64,000 nt of DNA from Actinomycetes bacterium. GTDB lineage: Bacteria > Actinomycetota > Coriobacteriia > Anaerosomatales > Anaerosomataceae. Shown piece after piece: positions 48,163-57,357 of the stretch. The DNA is taken from NCBI GenBank assembly GCA_022839745.1, contig JALHJB010000012.1, forward strand, positions 1 to 64,000, read 5' to 3'. The translations under genes and the position numbers were made by a program. The notes under the pieces are model-generated. The model had not been told where the DNA came from. It was given only the letters and a program-made list of their open reading frames with translations, and ran no database searches. Each line of letters opens with the position of its first letter. Positions within the stretch are counted from its first letter, which is position 1.

Positions 48163-49020
48163 GTGCTACTCATTGACACCTGTTCGGACCTTCCCGCCGC
48201 GATCGTCGAGGAGCTTGGCGTCGAGGTGTTGAACTTCCCGTACACGCTGGCCGGTTGCGAGCATGTGGATGACTTCGGCCGTACGCAGTCGCATCAGGAG
48301 TTCTATGCCGCGATGCGAGCAGGTGAGCACCCAACCACCATGCAGGTGCCCCGGAGCTCGTTCATCGACGTGTTCACGCGATACGCCGCCAAGGGTGAGC
48401 CGCTTCTCTACCTTGGCTTCTCCTCCGCGCTCTCCGGCACGTTCGATCTCGCCTGGCTCGCGCGCAAGGAGGTCCTCGAACAGTACCCGGATGCCGACAT
48501 CAGGCTCGTCGATACCAAGGCCGCTGCTGTGGCCGAGGGACTGCTCGTGTATGAAGCCGCGCGCCGCTGGCGTGACGGCATGTCTCTCGACGACGTTGAG
48601 CGTTGGGTCGAGGCCGAGCGGCCGCGGCTCAACGGCTGGTTCATCGTCGACGATCTCGAGACGTTGCGCCGCGGTGGGCGCCTGAACGGCGCCATGGCCG
48701 CCGCCGGAACGCTCCTTGAGGTGAAGCCACTGCTGCACATCACCAACGATGGCCGGCTGGATCTCAAGCGATCGATCAGGGGCCGCGCCAAGTCGATGCG
48801 GGCGCTGGCCGATCTCGTGGCCGAGCGCGCGAAAGACCCGTCGGCGCAGACGATCGCAGTTGCCCACGGCGATGCGCTGGAAGACGCGGAGGCGCTCAAG
48901 GCGATGATCGCCGAGCGCGTGGACGTTGTCGACATCATCACGATGCAGACGGGCCCGGTCATCGGAGCGCATACAGGGCCGGGGATGCTGGCCGTGGTCT
49001 TCTGGGGTGAGGCGCAATAG
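48163..49020 (+). CDS. DegV family fatty-acid-binding protein, second copy
   Basis: 285 residues, same family as the preceding gene but clearly diverged: LLIDTCSDLPAAIVEELG, PTTMQVPRSSFIDVF, YLGFSSALSGTFDLAWLA (outline), ETLRRGGRLNGAMAAAGTLL, and HTGPGMLAVVFWG. The two may bind different acyl chains, as FakB1 and FakB2 do in staphylococci (inference). Start is GTG 48163 with GTAGGGAG. The esterase gene starts two bases after its stop. Confidence 0.92.
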   Translation: MLLIDTCSDLPAAIVEELGVEVLNFPYTLAGCEHVDDFGRTQSHQEFYAAMRAGEHPTTMQVPRSSFIDVFTRYAAKGEPLLYLGFSSALSGTFDLAWLARKEVLEQYPDADIRLVDTKAAAVAEGLLVYEAARRWRDGMSLDDVERWVEAERPRLNGWFIVDDLETLRRGGRLNGAMAAAGTLLEVKPLLHITNDGRLDLKRSIRGRAKSMRALADLVAERAKDPSAQTIAVAHGDALEDAEALKAMIAERVDVVDIITMQTGPVIGAHTGPGMLAVVFWGEAQ

Positions 49021-49022
49021 TC

Positions 49023-49880
49023 GTGAGCCACAGGTCGTGGGCGGTAGCAGAGCGGCTGTCGCTGCCCGTGATCTACGCGGAGCTGAAGGCGCGCGGTGCT
49101 CGCCCGATGCCCGGAGTTGCCGAGGAGCGCATCGACTACGGATCAGACCCGGCCCAGCACGTGCTCCTTCTCACGCCCGAGGCGCGCCGCTCCGGCGATC
49201 CGCTCGTGTACTTCATACACGGCGGCAGTTGGCGGTATGGGTCGCCGGAGCGGTTCCGTGCCATCGGCAGATTCTTCGCGCGACACGGCTACATCGCCGC
49301 GCTCGGCGGGTACCGGCTCGTGCCGGGTGCACGATACCCCGCGCAGTTGCATGACGTGCTGGACGGCCTGCGGACAGCACTCGAGTGGAGGGCGTCCGCC
49401 GGGCTTCAGGACGGTCCGGTGGTCGTGGCCGGACAGTCGGCGGGCGGGCACCTCGCGGCGTTGGCAGCATTTGCCGAGGAGACGCGGCGCGATCGGGGGC
49501 TTGGAGACGTTCCTATCGCGGGAGTCCTGCCGATCAGCGGCGTGTTGGATCTTCACGTGCTGTGCCCGGAAAGGCGCATGTGTCCGCTCGTGTCGGACCT
49601 CATGGGCGGCGAGGCCGGGTGGGAGCGTGCCGACCCTGCCCGGTATGTCCACGGGGGACCACGCATCCCGATACTGTGCCTGCACGGATCACAGGACCCG
49701 CTCGTACCGGTGGAGGTAGCCGCGTCGTTCGTGCTGCGCGCCAATGGCGCCGAGGGCGATCATGCCACGTTCATCGCCGACCCGCGCGGGCATCACGCCG
49801 ATCTCACGCGCATCTTCTGGCGGGAGACGCCACTCAAGCGGCCGATGCTCGAGTGGCTGGACGACATCAGCGCCACGTGA
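49023..49880 (+). CDS. alpha/beta hydrolase, esterase type
   Basis: A 285-residue cytoplasmic hydrolase of the hormone-sensitive-lipase-like group. The oxyanion loop is FIHGGSWRYG, the nucleophile serine lies in VVAGQSAGGHLA, the acid in HGSQDPLVPVEV, and the histidine in GHHADLTRIF. It probably cleaves a short acyl ester, which fits its place directly behind two fatty-acid-binding proteins. GTG 49023 start; coupled to the DegV gene. Confidence 0.87.
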   Translation: MSHRSWAVAERLSLPVIYAELKARGARPMPGVAEERIDYGSDPAQHVLLLTPEARRSGDPLVYFIHGGSWRYGSPERFRAIGRFFARHGYIAALGGYRLVPGARYPAQLHDVLDGLRTALEWRASAGLQDGPVVVAGQSAGGHLAALAAFAEETRRDRGLGDVPIAGVLPISGVLDLHVLCPERRMCPLVSDLMGGEAGWERADPARYVHGGPRIPILCLHGSQDPLVPVEVAASFVLRANGAEGDHATFIADPRGHHADLTRIFWRETPLKRPMLEWLDDISAT

Positions 49881-49915
49881 CGCTCGTATCGCCCAGCCAC
49901 TGAGTCACCGGTGCG

Positions 49916-51319
49916 TCACAACCGCGCGCCACCGTCCCGGCCCGCCGCGCCTGACACGTCCTTGCGGCGCATACGGTAGTCGGTGACCTCGGTGAATCCG
50001 TACTTCTGCGAGAACATGTCGAGGACCTGCGTGAACCTGATCCCGCTGGACCGCTCTTCGATGTGGTACGTGGCGCGCACCGCTGGCTTGCCGAGCTCGA
50101 CCAGACGGCTAAGGTCGACCGGCGTGGCTACGAGCACGACATCCGCGTCTGACGCCTGCACGGTCGCTTCCAGATCCGCGAGCTGTTCGGGCGAGTAGCC
50201 CATTGCGGGCAGGATCTCGGTGAGGTGGCCGAACTTGTCAAGTGTGTCTTTGATGCTGCCCACGGCAAATGGCCTCGGGTCGATGAGCTCGGCGGCACCT
50301 GCGCGTTTGGCGGCGATAGCACCGGCGCCGTAGGGCATTCCGCCGTGGGTCACCGTGGGACCGTCCTCGATGACCAGCACGCGTTTGCCGGCAAGAGCGG
50401 ACTCGTCCACGTCGATCGCCGAGTCGGTCTGGATCACGAGCGCGGAGGGGTTGTACTCGAGGGCCGCGGCTCGAAGGGCTGCGATGTCCTCGGGGTCAGC
50501 GCTGTCGGCCTTGTTGATCACGAGGATGTCGGCGCGCAGGAAGTTCGCTTCGCCCGGGTGGTACAGCCGCTCGTGTCCGGCTCGGTGGGGGTCGAGCGCC
50601 ACGATCTCCAGGTTCGAACGGATGAACGGCAGGTCGTTGTTCCCGCCGTCCCAGACGATCACGTCGGCTTCCTTCTCAGCCTCGCGAAGGATACGCTCAT
50701 AGTCCACGCCTGCCATCACCACGGCGCCCGCTTCGATGAGCGGCTCGTACTCTTCGCGCTCCTCGATCGTGCACCCGAGACGATCCAGGTCTTCGAGCGA
50801 CGCATAGCGCTCGACGGCCATCGCGTTGAGGTCGCGATACGGCATGGGATGGCGGATGTCCACGGCCTTGATGCCGCGCTCGCGGAGCAACCTGAACAGA
50901 TGGCGGCTGATGCTGCTCTTGCCAACACCGGTGCGCACAGCGCATACGGAGATGACCGGCTTGGTCGACTCGATCATCGTGGGCTCTGCTCCAAGCAGCG
51001 TGAAGTCGGCGCCCGCGGCGATCACCGACTGTGCGTGATGCATGACGTAGTCGTGGCTCACGTCGCTGTAGGCGAAGACGACCTCATCCACGTCTTCTTC
51101 TGCGATCAGCTCGAGCAGGCGGCTCTCCGGAAGGATCGGGATGCCCTCGGGATACCGAGGGCCGGCCAACTCGGCGGGAAACGTGCGCGAGTCGATACCG
51201 GGGATCTGCGTGGCGGTGAACGCCACGACCCGTACCGACTCGTCGTCACGGTAGCGGACCAGGAAGTCGTGGAAGTCGCGTCCCGCGGCCCCCATGATGA
51301 CGATGCGTCTTTCAGACAT
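49916..51319 (-). CDS. cyclic 2,3-diphosphoglycerate synthase-like GTPase/ATPase
   Basis: 467 residues. An N-terminal Rossmann-like domain (RIVIMGAAGRDFHDFLVRY) is followed by a P-loop NTPase: VCAVRTGVGKSSISRHLFR (P-loop at 128-136), VWDGGNNDLPFIR (Walker B-like), and LVINKADSADPED (NKAD). Homologues include the methanogen cyclic 2,3-diphosphoglycerate synthetase, which makes a thermoprotectant, but bacterial members are usually named only GTPases. The C-terminal DIVLVATPVDLSRLV-like segment (here DVVLVATPVDLSRLV) is shared with the archaeal enzyme. ATG 51319 after TTGGAGCCGG; earlier starts give no homologous sequence. Confidence 0.85.
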   Translation of the reverse strand: MSERRIVIMGAAGRDFHDFLVRYRDDESVRVVAFTATQIPGIDSRTFPAELAGPRYPEGIPILPESRLLELIAEEDVDEVVFAYSDVSHDYVMHHAQSVIAAGADFTLLGAEPTMIESTKPVISVCAVRTGVGKSSISRHLFRLLRERGIKAVDIRHPMPYRDLNAMAVERYASLEDLDRLGCTIEEREEYEPLIEAGAVVMAGVDYERILREAEKEADVIVWDGGNNDLPFIRSNLEIVALDPHRAGHERLYHPGEANFLRADILVINKADSADPEDIAALRAAALEYNPSALVIQTDSAIDVDESALAGKRVLVIEDGPTVTHGGMPYGAGAIAAKRAGAAELIDPRPFAVGSIKDTLDKFGHLTEILPAMGYSPEQLADLEATVQASDADVVLVATPVDLSRLVELGKPAVRATYHIEERSSGIRFTQVLDMFSQKYGFTEVTDYRMRRKDVSGAAGRDGGARL

Positions 51320-51574
51320 ACCGGCTCCAATCGTTATACGGAACGACACCAAGATTATGCGCCACGAGCCCCCTCGCGTCACAGCTTGCGCAGCAAACAC
51401 GCATGCGGTATCCAGGTAGCGTGAATGCCTGCGCTACATGACGACCAACCTCCGTGTTCATGGGAGCGGCACCCTGTGTTCACAGGTTCTTCAAACCCTG
51501 TGGCGATACTCATCACTGTACGGCAATCAGAGATGCGATACCGCATCGAAACAGACACCCAGGAGGTGTGTACC

Positions 51575-52105
51575 GTGAAGAGCAGCAAGTCGATCGCATT
51601 GGTCGCGCTCGGCCTCACCGCCGGACTGGTGCTGGGCAGCGTTGGCGTTTCGTTCGCCGCCACCGAGGCCACAAGCACGAACCCGGTCGTGTGTGCCGGC
51701 GCAAAGATGGGCCAGTCCATCCGTGACGCGGGCGGCAGGCTCGTGGACATCGTGGCCGATGTCACCGGACTTTCTGCCGAGGAGGTCCAGGCACAGCGCG
51801 CGGCCGGCGAGTCGGCCGCCGATATCGCTGAGGCCAATGGTTCTTCGGTTGAGGAGGTCGTGAACGCGGCCCTCGAGGCCCGCAAGGCGCTCCTCGACGA
51901 GCGGGTCGCCGATGGCACGCTCACGCAGGAGCAGGCCGATCTGATGTACGAGCAGATGACCGAGCGTCTCACCGAGCGTGTCAACACCGATGAGACCGGT
52001 CGTCCGAGCTGGGCCGGCCAGGGTGGCGGTATGGGCGGCGGCCGTGGTGGTCGCGGCGGCATGGGCGGCCAGGGGGCGTGCGGGAACTGCACCGTCACCC
52101 AGTAG
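51575..52105 (+). CDS. secreted DUF2680-like protein with glycine-rich tail
   Basis: 176 residues. A signal peptide spans about 1-28 (SIALVALGLTAGLVLGSVGVSFA in two parts). The mature part has two helical repeats typical of DUF2680-like proteins: GLSAEEVQAQRAAGESAADIAEAN and a DERVADGTLTQEQADLMYEQM block (both outlined). The tail is Gly/Met/Arg-rich (GGGMGGGRGGRGGMGG) and ends CGNC, which could bind a metal. Start GTG 51575 after an AGGAGGTG site. The upstream spacer 51320-51574 (255 bases) holds its promoter but no gene. Function unknown. Confidence 0.8.
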   Translation: MKSSKSIALVALGLTAGLVLGSVGVSFAATEATSTNPVVCAGAKMGQSIRDAGGRLVDIVADVTGLSAEEVQAQRAAGESAADIAEANGSSVEEVVNAALEARKALLDERVADGTLTQEQADLMYEQMTERLTERVNTDETGRPSWAGQGGGMGGGRGGRGGMGGQGACGNCTVTQ

Positions 52106-52144
52106 CACTGACGTCCTGACGTACGTGAGATAGCATCACGAGTG

Positions 52145-52186
52145 ACCCCCGCGGGTGGCCGAAGCCGTCATCCGCGGGGGTATACT
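52145..52186 (+). terminator. terminator overlapping a TATACT promoter box
   Basis: ACCCCCGCGG (52145-52154) pairs perfectly with CCGCGGGGGT (52172-52181), 17-base loop. It is followed directly by TATACTTAT. TATACT at 52181-52186 also makes a perfect -10 hexamer for the kinase gene at 52231, so the hairpin and promoter share bases. Confidence 0.6.
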
Positions 52187-52230
52187 TATGCCAGGATTCA
52201 TCCGTGCTGCCATCGTCCAGTTGGAGTGCG

Positions 52231-54042
52231 ATGAGCCAGGGCCATCGAGTGGCACCCGCGAACACCAGGCTACGCCGTCGGACCGTGCTTCTGGGGGCGG
52301 TCGCGTGCGTCCTCGTCCTCGTCGTCGCGGCCGTGTATCTCCGGGAGTCCCGTGAGTCCTTGATCGCCGATGAGTCCGCCGTGCTCGAGATCGCCGCGGA
52401 TGTGGCCGCCGCGGAAATCGCCGAATGGTGGCGGTCGGGGGTGAGCGACAGCGAAGCGCTCGCACGGACCACAGGGTTCGCCACCCGTGCGCGAAGCCTT
52501 GTGTCCGACCCCACGGATAGTGCCGAGCGGGAGCTCGTGAGGGTGCGCTTTCTCTCCGAGATCGAGTATCACGTGTTCGACGAGGTCGTTCTGCTTGCGC
52601 CCGATGGTACGCATGTCGAGACCGTGGGGACCGACTCCTTCGACCTCCACAGTGAGACCGTGCGCGCGATGTCGGTGGCCGCTTCGACCGGCCGGGTCGC
52701 TGCGGCGGGGCCATACGTCACGTCGGACGGGGTCACGTTGGCCGACTGGGTCGTGCCGTTGTCGGTAGACGGTGACACCGTGGTGGCCACGGTGGTCCTG
52801 CGCTCTCACGTCAGCTCGTACTGGTCGCCGGATCTCGACGGTGCCCGTTCGGTCGCTGGTGTCGACGCGGTGATCGTGTACACGGCGGAGTCCGGGAGGG
52901 TTCGCGCCCTCGTGGACTCGCGAAGTGACGATTCGGGACTGCATCCAGGCCAGGTGATTCCGTACCTTCAGGCCGGATCGTTCCCGCCGGGAGCGTTCGA
53001 GGCGCTGGACGCAGAGGGGCGCGAGATCGTGGCCGCGGTGCAGCCTGTCGAGGGCACTGAACTCGGCGTTGCGGTCGTCAGCGACAAGGCCGCCGTATTG
53101 GCTCCGCTGTTGGTGCGCCAGATCGTGGTGGGGGGAGCGGCGGCGTTGGTGTTGGTCGTGCTGGGACTGATCGGGCGGCTGGAGTTCGTGGCCATGCAGG
53201 TGGCGGCCGCCGAGGACCGGCAGGCCGAGCTCGAGGGTCTCGTCGCCGAGCGCACAGCCGAACTCGAGCGAACGGTTGCAGAGCTCGCCGAGGCCGGCAT
53301 GCACAAGGATCGGTTCCTCGCCCGGGTGAGCCATGACTTCCGCACTCCGCTGAATGCCGTCATCGGATTCAGCGATCTGCTTGGCAGGCAGATCGCAGGG
53401 CCGCTCGGTCCTGAGCAGATGCGGCAGATCGCGATGATCAACGATGGTGGCCGTCAGCTTCTCGAGTTGGTGAACGACGTCCTGGATCTCTCGACGATCA
53501 GTGCGGGCGGCATCAGCTTCACCTATGGCGATGTCGTGCTGCAAGACGCGGTGTCGTGCGTGACCGACCTGCTCGAGTCCGAAGCGGCATCCAAGGGCGT
53601 GGCGATGCGCACCTTGCTCGACGGCGCCCCGATCCTTGTCCGGACCGACGAGGCCCGGCTGCGGCAAGTCCTGGTCAACATCGTAGGCAACGCGGTGAAG
53701 TACACCGACGCGGGGCATGTGCAGGTGACCGCGACGACTGATGAGCACGGCGCGGTGGTGATCGTGCGCGACACTGGATGCGGCATCCCCGCTGAGGACA
53801 TCCCGTACATCACGAGCGAGTTCTTCCGCTCGCGCGACAACGAACCACGGCCCGGCAGCGGACTCGGCCTGGCGATCTCCGACCAGCTTGTGCGCATGCT
53901 GGGCGGCGCCCTGCGCATCGAGAGCGAACCGGGTGTGGGGACCACGGTCACGATCGTGTTGCCGCTGGACAGTGAGATCGCCGTGGGCAGCGTCGATGAT
54001 CCGCTCACAGGCGAGTCGTCCGAATCCGTCGTAGGTGAGTGA
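52231..54042 (+). CDS. membrane sensor histidine kinase
   Basis: 603 residues. The first membrane helix is at about 20-41, then an extracellular Cache-like sensor domain (about 45-285), a second helix (about 297-318), a coiled coil (RQAELEGLVAERTAELERTV), the dimerisation domain with phosphohistidine in RVSHDFRTPLNAVIGFS (outline), and the ATPase domain with N box NIVGNAVKY, G1 DTGCGIP and G2 GSGLGLAI. No receiver domain and no response regulator gene next to it, so it is an orphan here. ATG 52231 after TTGGAGTGCG. The signal is unknown. Confidence 0.92.
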   Translation: MSQGHRVAPANTRLRRRTVLLGAVACVLVLVVAAVYLRESRESLIADESAVLEIAADVAAAEIAEWWRSGVSDSEALARTTGFATRARSLVSDPTDSAERELVRVRFLSEIEYHVFDEVVLLAPDGTHVETVGTDSFDLHSETVRAMSVAASTGRVAAAGPYVTSDGVTLADWVVPLSVDGDTVVATVVLRSHVSSYWSPDLDGARSVAGVDAVIVYTAESGRVRALVDSRSDDSGLHPGQVIPYLQAGSFPPGAFEALDAEGREIVAAVQPVEGTELGVAVVSDKAAVLAPLLVRQIVVGGAAALVLVVLGLIGRLEFVAMQVAAAEDRQAELEGLVAERTAELERTVAELAEAGMHKDRFLARVSHDFRTPLNAVIGFSDLLGRQIAGPLGPEQMRQIAMINDGGRQLLELVNDVLDLSTISAGGISFTYGDVVLQDAVSCVTDLLESEAASKGVAMRTLLDGAPILVRTDEARLRQVLVNIVGNAVKYTDAGHVQVTATTDEHGAVVIVRDTGCGIPAEDIPYITSEFFRSRDNEPRPGSGLGLAISDQLVRMLGGALRIESEPGVGTTVTIVLPLDSEIAVGSVDDPLTGESSESVVGE

Positions 54043-54099
54043 AGCCGCTCTGTGGCATGATGAGGGGCATGGAAAACCGGGAGGGAAGGTCGTGCCTTC

Positions 54100-54903
54100 A
54101 TGGCCGATGAATCGCATTCGCTAGCCGTGCTCATTGATTTCGAGAACCTTGCGCTGGGGATCGAGCGCCCGTCGGGAAGGGCGTCCACCGCGCGCTCCGC
54201 CAGGGCGAAGGCCGCGAGCGAGACGTTCGATATCAAGCTCGTTCTCGAACGCCTCGTTGAGAAGGGCAAGGTCATCGTCAAGCGAGCGTACGCCGATTGG
54301 GGCCGGTTCAATTCCTACCGCGAGGTCATGCACGACTCGGGCATCCAGATGATGGAGATCCCGGAGCGCGGCAAGACCGGGAAGAACCACGCCGACATCC
54401 AGCTGTGTGTGGACGCGATGGACCTGTGCTACTCCAAGGAACACATCGACACGTTCGTGGTCGTCTCAGGCGACAGCGACTTCACGCCGCTCGTCTCCAA
54501 GCTCAAGGAGAACGGCAAGGCGGTCATCGGCCTCGGCATCAAAGACTCCACGAGCGACCTGCTCGCATCGAGCTGTGACGAGTTCATCTACTACGAGGAC
54601 ATCGTGAAGGGCCCCGCACGACCAGCGGTTCCTGTTGCCGATATCCCCCGGGCCAAGCGCCCCGCGATGAACCTGATGATCGAGGCGGTCCAGGCGTTGC
54701 AGCGCGAGAACAAAGACGTGATGCTCGCCTCGATGGTGAAGGACACCATGCGGCGCAAGCAGCCACAGTTCTCAGAGTCCAGCTACGGGTACCGGTCGTT
54801 CTCCGACCTGCTGCAGGATGCGGAGCGCCTCGGCATCATCACGCTTCGGGCCGATCAGCGGTCCGGCACATGGGTCGTCGTCGGGTTCTCGGAGAAGCGA
54901 TGA
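54100..54903 (+). CDS. NYN-domain RNase-like protein with OST-HTH/LOTUS domain
   Basis: 267 residues. The N-terminal NYN/LabA PIN-like nuclease domain has acidic sites LIDFENLA, KNHADIQLCVDAMDL and VVSGDSDFTPLVSKLKENG (outline), all conserved. A linker then leads to a C-terminal OST-HTH/LOTUS RNA-binding domain (about 195-262): NLMIEAVQALQRE, SSYGYRSFSDLLQDAE and GTWVVVGF. Bacterial members are thought to cut or process RNA. It overlaps the next gene by four bases. Ribosome site GGAAGG is distant (13 bases). Confidence 0.92.
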   Translation: MADESHSLAVLIDFENLALGIERPSGRASTARSARAKAASETFDIKLVLERLVEKGKVIVKRAYADWGRFNSYREVMHDSGIQMMEIPERGKTGKNHADIQLCVDAMDLCYSKEHIDTFVVVSGDSDFTPLVSKLKENGKAVIGLGIKDSTSDLLASSCDEFIYYEDIVKGPARPAVPVADIPRAKRPAMNLMIEAVQALQRENKDVMLASMVKDTMRRKQPQFSESSYGYRSFSDLLQDAERLGIITLRADQRSGTWVVVGFSEKR

Positions 54904-56024
54904 CGATCCTTTCGGGTCCGAGCGCGCACCCCCTGTTCTCGCGATGCCCCGCGATGCGCGAGCAACTGCCGCATGTCCCGCTCGGCGAGTTCCCTACGCC
55001 TGTCGAGCGGCATGAGGCGCTGGAGCGGGCGTTGGGGGTAGGCGAGCTGTGGGTCAAGCGTGACGACCGCTCGGGTGAGGTCTATGGCGGCAACAAGGTA
55101 CGCAAGCTCGAGATCCTGCTGGCCGACGCGCTGCGGTCCGGGGCGCGCGAGATCGTGACGTTCGGCGGCGCTGGCTCCAACCACGCGCTGGCGACCGCGA
55201 TCTACGGACAGCGTCTTGGCTTCGCGGTCGACCTGTTCCTGACACCGCAGCCCACGTCAGCGCATGTGCGGCGCAATCTGCTGCTCGACGCCGCCTTCGG
55301 CGCTCGCCTCCATCACAGCGAGCACGCGGCCGACGCCATGCGGGCCGCCGAGGCGCATGTCGCTGAGCGCGAGGAGGTCACCGGGATAGCACCCTACGTG
55401 ATCCCGTACGGGGGCACCAACACGCTTTCCGTCACCGGCATGATGGACGCCGGCCTCGAGCTGGTCATGCAAGCATTCCAGGGCGAACTGCCGGCGCCGG
55501 ATGTGGTGTATGTGGCCGCCGGCTCGCTCGGCACCGCGGCGGGCATCGCGATCGGTCTGGCGGCGGGCGAGAGCGAGACCGAAGTACGCGCTGTACGGGT
55601 GACGAGCGACAGCGTGGCCTCGCAGGGCGCCCTCGATGCGCTCATCGAGGAGACCCGCGACCTGATCTGCGCGATGGACACCTCGTGTTCATGCGCGATC
55701 GAGGTCACCCCGCGCGCCCGTCTGATCGAGGGCTACTACGGTGATGGGTACGGCACACCGCTTCCGGCCGCCGAGGAGGCCGTCGCGCTCGCGCGCGGCG
55801 AAGGACTCACGCTTGACGGCACGTACACTGGCAGGGCGTTCGCGGCGCTTATGGCCGATGCGGCCGCGGGTGGGCTGGCCGACAAACGCGTGGTGTTCTG
55901 GGACACGTTCGACTCGCACGACTTCGGCGCACAGATCGAGGGGCTCGATTCGTCCTCGGTACCACCGGAGTTCGCCCGGTACTTCGAGCCCGACGCCGGC
56001 CCGGATGCGGCGCCGCGCGACTGA
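54900..56024 (+). CDS. PLP-dependent D-cysteine desulfhydrase/ACC deaminase family enzyme
   Basis: A 374-residue fold-type II PLP enzyme. The PLP lysine K66 lies in VYGGNKVRKLE, with the family pattern LPHVPLGEFPTPVE, TFGGAGSNHALATA (substrate/PLP loop) and AGSLGTAAGIAIGL (phosphate loop). The family includes D-cysteine desulfhydrase (to pyruvate, sulfide and ammonia) and ACC deaminase; which applies is not visible. A CSCAIEV segment contributes cysteines. ATG 54900 overlaps the NYN gene stop, so they are coupled; a D-cysteine role would fit the sulfur theme of the region. Confidence 0.88.
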   Translation: MTILSGPSAHPLFSRCPAMREQLPHVPLGEFPTPVERHEALERALGVGELWVKRDDRSGEVYGGNKVRKLEILLADALRSGAREIVTFGGAGSNHALATAIYGQRLGFAVDLFLTPQPTSAHVRRNLLLDAAFGARLHHSEHAADAMRAAEAHVAEREEVTGIAPYVIPYGGTNTLSVTGMMDAGLELVMQAFQGELPAPDVVYVAAGSLGTAAGIAIGLAAGESETEVRAVRVTSDSVASQGALDALIEETRDLICAMDTSCSCAIEVTPRARLIEGYYGDGYGTPLPAAEEAVALARGEGLTLDGTYTGRAFAALMADAAAGGLADKRVVFWDTFDSHDFGAQIEGLDSSSVPPEFARYFEPDAGPDAAPRD

Positions 56025-56034
56025 CGGGACATAC

Positions 56035-57357
56035 ATGCGCATCGCGATATTCACGGACACGTACCTGCCTGAGGTGAACGGCGTCGTCACGAGCATCGAC
56101 TCGCACTCGCGGCTCCTCGGCGCGCGTGGTCATCAGCTGTTGATCATCTGCCCGAAGTATCGCAAGCCGATCCTGCACGTGGTGCCGCATGTGCAGATCA
56201 AGCGATATCGGAGCCTCAGCGTGTCATCCAATCGGGCCACACGGCTGGCGCTCCCATCGATGGCTTCGGTGGCCGCAACGCTTCGGCGGTTCGGTCCTGA
56301 CCTCGTGCACATCAACACGCCGCTGTCGGTGGGCGTGGTCGGCCTTGCCACGGCGCGGATGATGCGGCTGCCGATCGTTGAGACCTACCACACGTACATA
56401 CCTGACTTCATGCAGTACCTGGAGCCGCATCGACTGCTCCGGCTCGACAGCCTGCAGGATCGGATCATCGACTCGATGGTGTACGAGCGGATGTTCGCCT
56501 CAGGCATGTTCCATCAGCTTGCGGGGCTGATGCGGGGCGGCAGGAGCGCCATCGATCAGGTCATGGCCGTGGCCGATGATGTGAAGGGCGGGCTTGCCGC
56601 CGAGGAACACACGGAGATCACCGCACGGTTCGCCTGGCAGTTCACGAGGACCGTGTACAACCGTGCCGACCTGGTCATCACCCCATCGGTCACCCTCAAG
56701 CGAGCGCTTGAGGCGCATGGCGTCACGGCACCCGTGGAGTACCTGAGCAATGGTATCGACTCCACGATCGTAGCGCCGAAGAGTTCGTATGCGCCCACCG
56801 GGAAGCTGTTGCATGCCGGTCGCCTCGGCCATGAGAAGAACGTCGATGTCGTGCTCCAGGCGTTCGCGCTGCTCCTGGAGCGTCAGCCGGGGCTCACGCT
56901 CGACATCGTTGGCGACGGTCCCGCACGCGAGCATCTTGAGCGCGTGGCCGCGCGGCTTGGCATCGCCGAGCGGGTGCGGATGCGCGGGTTCATGGACCGT
57001 CCGGCGCTTGGCCGCATCTACCGCGAGTACGATGCGTTCGTGACTGCAAGCACGATCGAGACGCAGGGGATCGTGCTCCTCGAGGCGATGAGCGCCGGAC
57101 TCCCGATCGCGGCGGTGCGGGCGCTCGCGATCCCCGAGCTCGTGGAAGACGGACGCACCGGGCTGCTGGCGGAGCCCGGTGACGCGCCGGCGCTCGCGGC
57201 TGTGATGGACCGGCTGGTCGCCGACGGCGCGTTGCGTAACGCTCTGGGCGCGGCGGGTCGCGAGGAGGTGCGCCAGCACGCGCTCCCGTCGGTGGTGAGC
57301 CGGCTCGAGGAGTTGTACGGGCGGGTCCTCGCGGAGCGGGCCGGAGATCGCGGGTAG
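56035..57357 (+). CDS. GT4 family glycosyltransferase
   Basis: 440 residues with the GT-B fold of diglucosyl-diacylglycerol or mannosyl-phosphoinositol-type transferases. N-terminal RIAIFTDTYLPEVNGVVTSI (outline), HINTPLSVGVVGL, ETYHTYIPDFMQYLEP; C-terminal donor site LLHAGRLGHEKNVDVVLQAF and STIETQGIVLLEAMSAGLP (EX7E-type). Likely adds a sugar to a membrane lipid. No membrane helix. An insertion of about 60 residues (QLAGLMRGGRSAIDQVMAVA) lies before the Rossmann C-half. ATG 56035, ten bases after the PLP enzyme, with a weak ribosome site. Confidence 0.92.
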   Translation: MRIAIFTDTYLPEVNGVVTSIDSHSRLLGARGHQLLIICPKYRKPILHVVPHVQIKRYRSLSVSSNRATRLALPSMASVAATLRRFGPDLVHINTPLSVGVVGLATARMMRLPIVETYHTYIPDFMQYLEPHRLLRLDSLQDRIIDSMVYERMFASGMFHQLAGLMRGGRSAIDQVMAVADDVKGGLAAEEHTEITARFAWQFTRTVYNRADLVITPSVTLKRALEAHGVTAPVEYLSNGIDSTIVAPKSSYAPTGKLLHAGRLGHEKNVDVVLQAFALLLERQPGLTLDIVGDGPAREHLERVAARLGIAERVRMRGFMDRPALGRIYREYDAFVTASTIETQGIVLLEAMSAGLPIAAVRALAIPELVEDGRTGLLAEPGDAPALAAVMDRLVADGALRNALGAAGREEVRQHALPSVVSRLEELYGRVLAERAGDRG

